In this document: piece after piece, positions 1 to 4,871 of the stretch
Numbering within the stretch: the stretch's first letter is position 1
How the letters are laid out: each line of letters starts with the position of its first letter
NCBI GenBank assembly: GCA_029879595.1
Contig: JAOUPZ010000152.1
Location: 1-7,322, forward strand
DNA length: 7,322 bases
Direction of reading: 5' to 3'
From: Deltaproteobacteria bacterium
Lineage (GTDB): Bacteria; SAR324; JACQKK01
The notes under the pieces: model-generated
What the model saw: only the letters and a program-made list of their open reading frames with translations
The model's database searches: none
What the model was told of the DNA's origin: nothing
Program-made: the position numbers and the translations under genes

Positions 1-20
1 CACTTTATACCGCAGATTCC

Positions 21-261
21 CACTGTGTGTATGCAGTGCTTCCACTGTGTGTATGCAGTGCTTCCACTGTGTGTATGCAGTGCTCTCACTGCGTGTTCCC
101 ACTGTGTGTATGCAGTGCTCTCACTGCGTGTTCCCACTGTGTGTATGCAGTGCTCTCACTGCGTGTTCCCACTGTGTGTATGCAGTGCTCTCACTGCGTG
201 TTCCCACTGTGTGTATGCAGTGCTCTCACTGCGTGTTCCCACTGTGTTTAAGCACTGCCTG
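21..261. repeat. Compound tandem repeat array with 22-bp and 35-bp units
   Basis: Every unit starts with CACTGTGTGTATGCAGTG. Unit starts are at 21 and 43 (22-bp spacing), then 65, 100, 135, 170 and 205 (35-bp spacing), and a degenerate copy begins at 240 (GTTTAAGCACTG replaces GTGTATGCAGTG). The 35-bp unit is the 22-bp unit with 13 extra bases that carry a second CACTGCGTG word. Each unit contains CACTG/CAGTG as an inverted repeat, and the long form adds GCAGTG-CTCT-CACTGC, a 6-bp stem with a 4-base loop. The five long units look identical by eye. Positions 2-20 may be a decayed further copy. There are no unique spacers, so this is not CRISPR. Because 35 is not a multiple of 3, all three forward frames stay open and give a Cys-rich translation, which I treat as a by-product. 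Function unknown. Confidence 0.93.
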
Positions 262-312
262 TCTGGCGCTGCCGCTCCGCCCTGTGTGTTCATGCGGCGC
301 CTTCATACAGCA

Positions 313-338
313 AACCGGGCAGGTTTCCCCGCCCGGTT
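313..338 (-). terminator. Hairpin downstream of the FecR-domain gene, possible terminator
   Basis: AACCGGGC and GCCCGGTT form a perfect 8-bp stem around a 10-base loop, about 30 bp past the stop codon of the leftward gene. On the minus strand the stem is followed by only a short T-run (TTTGCTGT), so intrinsic termination is plausible but not strong. Confidence 0.5.
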
Positions 339-369
339 CCAGTCTTTCTGACAAAAGCCCTGCCGGTAA

Positions 370-1215
370 TCAGTTTCCGAACTTCAGCTTCAGATTACCC
401 TGATACAGGTTGTCAAGCGCATCGCCGATATTGGTATCGACATCCGGAGACGCACCAGTTGATTCATCGATGCTTACCGGTTCGGCTTTTTCTTCCTGGG
501 CGTTTTCAATTTCCTTCTCGGTCACAATGCCTGCATCAACCAGTCCCTCCTGGCCCGGAATTATCAGAGCCATTCGCGAGTTGGCGGGCGGAGCGTCCAG
601 GTTGGAAGCCGCAAAAGCCAGTTTCACCGATTCGGGAGCGGGGGCGGGAGCAGTAGCCTGAATCCCCTGCGCGGCAAAGGACACCATCCCCGGAGAAACA
701 TCCCGGGTGGGTCCGGTGAGTCCCGTCAGCATGGGGAAGTGATCTTCGGAAATTATCAGCGTCTCGCCCTGGGTGCCCACAGAAGAACGATAGTCGGTTC
801 CCTTGACACCAATGGTGGCAGTGGCGGTCTTGACGTTGAAGCGCTCGCCGCCGGTCAGGCCCTTGATGGAAGCCTTGAACCTTCCGAACAGCATGCGGGC
901 CGAACCCTTGTCCTCACGTCTTTCCCATGGCTTTACATGGAAAACGGCGTTGGCCCCCAGGGTCAGCGTGGCCTTCTCATTGGAAACAAGCTTCACCGAT
1001 GAGTTGTTGCGGACCCGAAGCAGGTCTTCCTCCATCACGGTGGTGGGGCCTGAGTTTTGATCAACCTTGATCCGTTGACCTTTTCTGAGAATCAGCAACT
1101 CCCCCTTCTCGACTTCTGCCTCACCATAGGTGTTGGCGGCCCACAACGAGGTTGCGGCCATAAGCAAAAGTGACAGGAGCACCGCCAATTTCATTGAAAT
1201 CCGTGCGTCCATCAT
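370..1215 (-). CDS. Secreted FecR-domain protein
   Basis: 281-residue protein with a Sec-type signal peptide: Lys9, a hydrophobic stretch at about 10-25 and a likely cleavage site near SLWA-A (26/27). This predicts export to the periplasm or outer surface. Residues about 60-175 resemble the FecR domain, with the hallmark block FNVKTATATIGVKGTDY at 126-142 preceded by GRFKASIKGL. The C-terminal third is Ala/Pro-rich, then acidic (EIENAQEEKAEP), and ends with a short conserved-looking tail (DALDNLYQGNLKLKFG). Classical FecR proteins are anti-sigma regulators with an N-terminal cytoplasmic segment, one membrane helix and a FecI-type sigma partner. Here the hydrophobic segment is at the very start and no sigma gene is adjacent, so a structural or sensory secreted FecR protein is more likely. 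AAGGAG lies 5 bases before the first of two adjacent ATGs; Met8 is a third option. The role is inferred from the domain only. Confidence 0.85.
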   Translation of the reverse strand: MMDARISMKLAVLLSLLLMAATSLWAANTYGEAEVEKGELLILRKGQRIKVDQNSGPTTVMEEDLLRVRNNSSVKLVSNEKATLTLGANAVFHVKPWERREDKGSARMLFGRFKASIKGLTGGERFNVKTATATIGVKGTDYRSSVGTQGETLIISEDHFPMLTGLTGPTRDVSPGMVSFAAQGIQATAPAPAPESVKLAFAASNLDAPPANSRMALIIPGQEGLVDAGIVTEKEIENAQEEKAEPVSIDESTGASPDVDTNIGDALDNLYQGNLKLKFGN

Positions 1216-1512
1216 CTTCTCTCCTTAAAATCTTTCATGTGTTCTGGGTGGAAGCCCTGCCTTGCGGGGCAATTTCCGCTCCAGGTGTTAATGCAGGCCC
1301 GGGGCCATCGGCCCCAGCCTTTAATCAGTTCCCACTACACTTACTTCCTCATCCGAGGTGCGCCGAATGTTTCAGCGGCGGTTTTCCCCGGGCCATATCA
1401 ATATCTTGGCTGGAACAGCCTGACTCGGACCACCGGGGGCCACCTCCCTTCGGGAACCCTGATGGGCTTTTTAGCGCCCTCAAAACGGTGAGCCACGGGT
1501 CTATTCCAACCC
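1216..1512 (-). other. Hairpin-rich leader region upstream of the FecR-domain gene, candidate structured RNA
   Basis: About 300 bases without a convincing gene. Read on the minus strand, inverted repeats follow one another. 1486-1494 can pair with 1427-1435 (8 of 9 positions), enclosing hairpins at 1464-1479 (GGGC/GCCC) and 1446-1454 (CCC-GAA-GGG). Then come 1408-1420 (GGCTG-TTC-CAGCC), 1361-1380 (CGCCG/CGGCG, 10-base loop), 1347-1358 (CCTC/GAGG) and the strongest one at 1295-1320. This suggests a long folded 5' untranslated leader of the FecR gene or an independent small RNA. I compared it from memory with common riboswitches (cobalamin, cyclic-di-GMP, SAM, TPP, guanidine-I), 6S RNA, RNase P RNA and tmRNA and found no match. 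The structure is seen in the sequence; a function as RNA is inference. Confidence 0.4.
1295..1320 (-). other. Strong GC-rich hairpin in the leader
   Basis: AGGC..GCCT outside and GGGGCC-ATC-GGCCCC inside give a 10-bp interrupted stem with a 3-base loop, about 80 bases before the FecR start codon. On the minus strand no T-run follows, so it is not a standard terminator there. On the plus strand it is followed by TTTAATC, a weak T-run. It could be an attenuator or a stability element. Confidence 0.45.
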
Positions 1513-1519
1513 CTTTACC

Positions 1520-1547
1520 ATATTATCGCATAATTCCCAAAAGTAAA
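1520..1547 (-). promoter_or_regulatory. Possible sigma-70-type promoter driving the leader and FecR gene
   Basis: On the minus strand TTTACT (1547-1542, 4 of 6 matches to TTGACA) and TAATAT (1525-1520, 4 of 6 to TATAAT) are separated by 16 bases, in an AT-rich block directly before the GC-rich hairpin region. It would place the transcript start near 1512 and give a leader of nearly 300 bases. The match is only moderate. Confidence 0.3.
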
Positions 1548-1750
1548 CTGAAAAATATTCCCAATATTATTTTGTTTTCCCTGACTCCGGCAGGCAAAAA
1601 AGGCGAGGATTGCAAAAACATGACGGGCCAAATTAGTATAATCAGATACCATGGCCACCCGAAACAGGCCCAAGATCGCGGACAGCACAAAAAAGAGCTG
1701 CGCCAGGAGGTTCCGGGCACCGCAGGAAATCTTATTGAGCGCCAGAAGAA
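1548..1750 (+). promoter_or_regulatory. Upstream region of ftsE with a -10-like box
   Basis: An AT-rich stretch with a perfect TATAAT at 1637-1642, but no good -35 at the normal distance; TTGCAA at 1610-1615 is 21 bases away. A strong Shine-Dalgarno-like AGGAGG sits at 1705-1710, 40 bases before the ftsE start, but the ftsE frame is closed by a TGA at 1736-1738, so it cannot serve an earlier ftsE start. I see no gene here. Confidence 0.25.
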
Positions 1751-2440
1751 ATGCCCCTGATAGAAGCGGAAAACATCAGCAAAAGCTACCTGGGAATGCT
1801 GCCCGTTCTGGAAAATTCCAGCTTCCGGATAGAAAGCGGGGAGTTTTTCTATCTGACCGGGGTAAGCGGCGCCGGCAAGACCACGGTGTTCAAGTTATTA
1901 ATGCTGATGGAGCGGCCGGACACCGGGCGGGTGAGCTTCGACGGTCAGGATATTACGCTGCTGGAGACCCGGAACAGGTCGCTTCACCGGCGTCGCATCG
2001 GGATGGTGTTCCAGGACTACCGGCTCCTGGACAATGAGACCATCGAGGAAAACGTGGCCATTCCCCTGCGGGTGGGCGGACACCGGGGGCCGGGCCTGCG
2101 CCGCCAAACAGAAAACCTGCTGGAGCAGGTGGGGCTGGCGGACCGCCGCCGGGAAAAGGTGCTGGGATTGTCCGGCGGGGAAAAGCAGCTTGTTTCCATA
2201 GCCCGGGCGCTGTCTTTCAATCCCGGGGTGTTTTTCGCCGATGAGCCCACGGGAAACCTGGACCAGAGCATGGCGTTCCGGGTGATGGACCTGATCAAGG
2301 AAATTCACCGCAAGGGGGCCACCGTGATTGTGGCCACCCACGATCTGAACCTTATCCGGACCTTCCGGGCGCGGACCCTTTTGATAAAAGACCGCCGGAT
2401 ACACGAGGTCCGCCTTGCGGATTCACAGCCAAGCCTTTAA
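1751..2440 (+). CDS. ftsE: Cell division ATP-binding protein FtsE
   Basis: 229-residue ABC-type ATPase, the usual length for FtsE. Motifs in order: Walker A GVSGAGKTT (37-45), Q-loop with Gln88 in VFQDYRLL, signature LSGGE (140-144), Walker B VFFADEP (160-166), D-loop GNLD (168-171) and switch His197. All catalytic residues are present. FtsE sits on the cytoplasmic face and pairs with FtsX. In well-studied bacteria ATP hydrolysis drives conformational signalling to periplasmic hydrolase regulators rather than transport. It is the first gene of an apparent ftsE-ftsX-envC operon. The ATG at 1751 is the only possible start after an in-frame stop at 1736, yet the preceding GCCAGAAGAA is a poor ribosome binding site, suggesting modest translation. 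A LolD/MacB-type exporter ATPase is the main alternative, but the adjacent ftsX and envC settle the call. Confidence 0.95.
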   Translation: MPLIEAENISKSYLGMLPVLENSSFRIESGEFFYLTGVSGAGKTTVFKLLMLMERPDTGRVSFDGQDITLLETRNRSLHRRRIGMVFQDYRLLDNETIEENVAIPLRVGGHRGPGLRRQTENLLEQVGLADRRREKVLGLSGGEKQLVSIARALSFNPGVFFADEPTGNLDQSMAFRVMDLIKEIHRKGATVIVATHDLNLIRTFRARTLLIKDRRIHEVRLADSQPSL

Positions 2441-2452
2441 ACAGATCATGAC

Positions 2453-2468
2453 CCCGCGTCAGTGCGGG
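2453..2468 (+). other. Small hairpin between ftsE and ftsX
   Basis: CCCGC-GTCAGT-GCGGG is a perfect 5-bp stem in the 77-base gap after the ftsE stop. No T-run follows, so it should not stop transcription. It may affect mRNA stability or initiation at ftsX. Confidence 0.35.
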
Positions 2469-2517
2469 CCTGACTGGGCCATTGCCAGGGACGGAACCAA
2501 AGCATGACGGGAAACGG

Positions 2518-3411
2518 ATGAACATACGGTATGGATTTTCGCGGGCGGTGCGCTCCCTGCTCACCAACTGGGTTGTGAGCCTGAACAACGTGCTCATTCT
2601 CACCGCATGCCTGTCCGTGCTGGGGATGGTGATCCTGGTATATGCGAACATAATTCATTTCTCCCAGATCTGGCTGGCCAATACCAACGTTTCCATATTT
2701 CTCAAGCCCCAGATTAGCGCGGAGGACCGCACCGTTCTGCTGGAGGAGGTCCGCAAACACCGCTTTGTCAGATCGGCCGTTTTGATCACCCCGGACAAGG
2801 CCCTGGAGGAACTGGCCGAAAAACTGGGGGCCGAGCATTCGCTGCTGTCCGGTTACAAGGACGATGTGCTTCCGTATGTGATCGACCTGGAGGTGTTCTA
2901 TGAATACCGGGAAAAGGTGGGGGAGCTGGCGGCAGCCTTTTCCGCCCGAGATACAGTGAGCGAGGTGGTATATGCGGAGCGCATGCTGGACCAGGTCAAG
3001 ACATTCTTCAGGATCGTCCAGGGCATGGGCTGGTTTTTCATCGCGCTGATCCTGGTTTCCTACTACCTGGTGATCTCCCACGCCACCCGGCTGTCACTGC
3101 ACTCCAGACGCGAGGAAATCGAAATACTCAACCTGGTGGGGGCCACACGGGGGTTCATTCGCTCCTCATTTGTGGTGGAGGGCATCCTGGTGTCCCTGTC
3201 CGGGTTTCTGCTGGCCCTGGGGGTGATCTGGCTGTGCAACCTGCTCCTGGTGCAGGGGCTATCCCAGGATGAACTTACAGCGCCGGTGGGGGCCGGGGCG
3301 GTGTTCTTTCCCCTGGCCCACCTGGGCAGCGCCCTGGGGGGCGCGCTTGTGCTGGGCGGTTTCAGCTCGTTTTTATCGGTGAACCGGGTCCTGCGGGAGC
3401 TGGAACCATGA
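2518..3411 (+). CDS. ftsX: Cell division protein FtsX (ABC-type membrane subunit)
   Basis: 297 residues from the ATG at 2518. The frame also opens at a TTG (2482), but the FtsX-like amphipathic start (MNIRYGFSRAVRSLL) fits the ATG better; GGGAAACGG just upstream is a weak ribosome site. Topology is typical FtsX: helix 1 at about 24-45, an extracytoplasmic domain of about 120 residues (46-168), then three helices at about 170-188, 217-245 and 262-287. The cytoplasmic loop after helix 2 contains SRREEIEILNLVGAT (196-210), the conserved FtsX segment that contacts the ATPase. FtsX anchors FtsE at the membrane, and its outer domain binds EnvC-type coiled-coil activators. Its stop codon overlaps the next start (ATGA at 3408-3411), implying translational coupling with envC. 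Confidence 0.95.
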   Translation: MNIRYGFSRAVRSLLTNWVVSLNNVLILTACLSVLGMVILVYANIIHFSQIWLANTNVSIFLKPQISAEDRTVLLEEVRKHRFVRSAVLITPDKALEELAEKLGAEHSLLSGYKDDVLPYVIDLEVFYEYREKVGELAAAFSARDTVSEVVYAERMLDQVKTFFRIVQGMGWFFIALILVSYYLVISHATRLSLHSRREEIEILNLVGATRGFIRSSFVVEGILVSLSGFLLALGVIWLCNLLLVQGLSQDELTAPVGAGAVFFPLAHLGSALGGALVLGGFSSFLSVNRVLRELEP

Positions 3412-4601
3412 GATTCGTGCGGATATTCACCCCCTTGCTGCTGGCGGTCTTTCTGGCGGGAGAACCGGCCCCGATGCGGGGTGAGGAAACCCAGGATTTC
3501 AACAGTCAGGCAGAGATTCAGCAGCAGCGCCGCCAGATGGAACAGCTGGTGGTGGAAAAGGCCCAGATCAGGGAAAAGCTGGGGTACTTCAAGTCGATGG
3601 AAGCGGAACTGGCCACCGAGGTGGAGCGCCTGCGGGAACTGGTGGCCTCGTCCGGCGCACGCAAGAAAGAGCTGGAAGAAAAGATCGCCGGCCTGGAAAA
3701 GGATCAGCGCAAATCCGCCTCGGAACTGGCCGCCAACAGATCCAGGCTGAGGCGACACCGCAGACTGGTGAACGCCCGGCTGGGCCGGCTGTACCGGGTG
3801 ACGAGGCAGAGCCAGGCCCAGATTCTGTTTCAGACCGTCCGGTTCCGCACCTTCGCCCGGGACGCCCGCATGCTTTCCCTGCTGCAGGAGCACGACCGCA
3901 GGCTGATCACCGAGTACGAGGAACTGGTCGAAAAGACCTCCCGCGACCAGGATGCGCTGACCCAGACCATTGAGCAGCAGAAAAAAGTGCGGGAAGAAAT
4001 GGACCAGGAGGACAAGCTGCTGGCCGAAAGACAATTGTATCTCCAGAACTCCATCCAGGACATGAAACGCAACCGGGAACTTTATAATAAGTACCTGTCG
4101 GACATGGACGAGATGATCGAGAGCATGGAAACGGCCATCAAGCGGATTGAGGCCGCCCAGGCCAGCCAACAGGCGGCCCCGAAAGACCCGGGTGAGCTGA
4201 AAGGGCGGCTGCCATCACCGGCCAGAGGCAGCATCCTGGCCCGGTTTGGCGAGCAGGACCCCCGCTATGAGCTGAAAAAGTTCCAGCGGGGCCTGGTGCT
4301 GAAGGTGGATAAAGGCGCGGACATAAAGGCGGTGGCTGCGGGGCGGGTGGTGCACGCCGGGCCATTCCGGGGATATCAGCAACTGGTGGTGGTTGATCAC
4401 GGCGGGGGGCTGTTCAGCGTATATGGCCACCTGGAGAACCTGCAGATCAACCAGGGAGCCTCTGTGTCCCAGGGAACCACGCTGGGGCGCCCCATCTTCC
4501 AGGAGGCCGACGACAGCCACAATCTGTACTTTGAAATACGCTACGACGGCAGCCCGGAGGACCCCCTGGAGTGGCTGGCACCGGACAGCCTAAAGGACTA
4601 G
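3408..4601 (+). CDS. envC: EnvC-like murein hydrolase activator (coiled coil plus degenerate LytM/M23 domain)
   Basis: 397 residues. A signal peptide (1 to about 18-25, MRFVRIFTPLLLAVFLAG) is followed by a long Gln/Glu/Lys/Arg-rich coiled coil in two blocks (about 30-125 and 150-255) and a Pro-containing linker. The C-terminal M23/LytM-fold domain spans about 268-392. In active LytM enzymes zinc is held by His and Asp of an HxxxD motif and by the second His of an HxH motif. Here the first site reads FQRGLVLK (292-299) and the second HNLYFEI (371-377, Tyr374 where His is expected), although His341 in VYGHL remains. The domain is therefore probably inactive, as in E. coli EnvC, which activates AmiA/AmiB amidases when FtsEX recruits it to the septum. 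Translation is coupled to ftsX through the ATGA overlap. The gene symbol rests on this context and architecture; membership in a broader EnvC/NlpD-type group is possible. Confidence 0.9.
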   Translation: MRFVRIFTPLLLAVFLAGEPAPMRGEETQDFNSQAEIQQQRRQMEQLVVEKAQIREKLGYFKSMEAELATEVERLRELVASSGARKKELEEKIAGLEKDQRKSASELAANRSRLRRHRRLVNARLGRLYRVTRQSQAQILFQTVRFRTFARDARMLSLLQEHDRRLITEYEELVEKTSRDQDALTQTIEQQKKVREEMDQEDKLLAERQLYLQNSIQDMKRNRELYNKYLSDMDEMIESMETAIKRIEAAQASQQAAPKDPGELKGRLPSPARGSILARFGEQDPRYELKKFQRGLVLKVDKGADIKAVAAGRVVHAGPFRGYQQLVVVDHGGGLFSVYGHLENLQINQGASVSQGTTLGRPIFQEADDSHNLYFEIRYDGSPEDPLEWLAPDSLKD

Positions 4602-4613
4602 CTCTTCAGGGCC

Positions 4614-4641
4614 GGGTCTTTCTGACCAGATCCTATGGATC
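4614..4641. other. Two small inverted repeats between envC and tRNA-Sec
   Basis: GGTC-TTTCT-GACC (4614-4626) and GATCC-TAT-GGATC (4629-4641) lie between the convergent envC and tRNA genes. Either could serve as a 3'-end structure, but stems are short and T-runs are poor on both strands, so I do not call a terminator. Confidence 0.35.
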
Positions 4642-4649
4642 ATGTCCGG

Positions 4650-4748
4650 TGGCGGAGATGTGTGGGAATCGAACCCACCCAAGACAGTGTTAATGCCTCG
4701 CGCACGGGTTTGAAGCCCGGGGAGCCCACCAGTGACTCATCCATCTCC
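4650..4748 (-). tRNA. selC: tRNA-Sec (anticodon TCA)
   Basis: A 99-base tRNA on the minus strand, with CCA encoded at 4652-4650. The acceptor is GGAGATG against CATCTCC (7 pairs), and the eighth pair expected in bacterial tRNA-Sec reads G:A here. The D-arm has a long stem, GAGTC..GGCTC. The anticodon arm is CGGG-CTTCAAA-CCCG with anticodon TCA at 4713-4711. The variable arm is long, with GAGGC pairing GTCTT. The T-arm is GTGGG-TTCGATT-CCCAC. The extended acceptor/T helix, long D-stem, long variable arm and UCA anticodon are the defining marks of tRNA-Sec, which reads UGA as selenocysteine together with SelA and SelB. Its presence implies selenoproteins elsewhere in this genome. It is convergent to envC and on the same strand as the oxidase-like gene, 123 bases after that gene's stop. 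Confidence 0.96.
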
Positions 4749-4757
4749 GTGCTGCCT

Positions 4758-4779
4758 GGGCCGCTTGATATTGCGGCCC
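4758..4779. other. Hairpin between the oxidase-like gene and tRNA-Sec
   Basis: GGGCCGC and GCGGCCC form a perfect 7-bp GC stem with an 8-base AT-rich loop. On the minus strand it lies after the oxidase-like gene and just before tRNA-Sec, but no T-run follows in that direction. On the plus strand GGTCTGTTTATT follows, somewhat T-rich. It may separate the two transcripts or act in processing of the tRNA precursor. I see no gene in the rest of 4749-4871 and no clear promoter for the tRNA. Confidence 0.4.
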
Positions 4780-4871
4780 GGTCTGTTTATTCAGTCTATC
4801 AGATCCTATCTAACCGCACCCGGCTCCGGCGGGCAATGGGCGGCTGCTTTCCGCCGGTTGCGTCCGCTCCG

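Noticed and set aside
21..261. CRISPR array
   Set aside because: The units are contiguous tandem repeats with no unique spacers, and there are no cas genes in the window.
1427..1494. Resemblance to guanidine-I (ykkC) riboswitch words such as GGTCCGAG and AAAAAGCCC
   Set aside because: The words occur in the wrong order and the downstream conserved block is missing.
1398..1496. 33-codon GTG-started frame on the minus strand inside the leader (VAHRFEGAKKPIRVPEG...)
   Set aside because: No Shine-Dalgarno and no known family. It coincides with the strongest predicted pairing, so I favour a structured RNA, although a leader peptide cannot be excluded.
1523..1720. 65-residue hydrophobic minus-strand frame
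   Set aside because: No ribosome site. The hydrophobicity follows from AT-rich sequence, and it ends inside the promoter-like block.
1170..1760. Plus-strand open frame across the fecR-ftsE gap
   Set aside because: Overlaps the start of the FecR gene and the ftsE start. The translation has no family features and no ribosome site fits. The hairpin content argues for RNA rather than protein.
3063..4169. A 368-codon open frame on the minus strand opposite ftsX/envC
   Set aside because: Covers the coupled ftsX-envC junction in antisense, with no recognisable domain. The plus-strand genes have clear families.
4627..4809. Integrated mobile element at selC
   Set aside because: Only 10-bp repeats 173 bp apart and no integrase or attachment-length repeat. 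Kept only as a low-interest observation.
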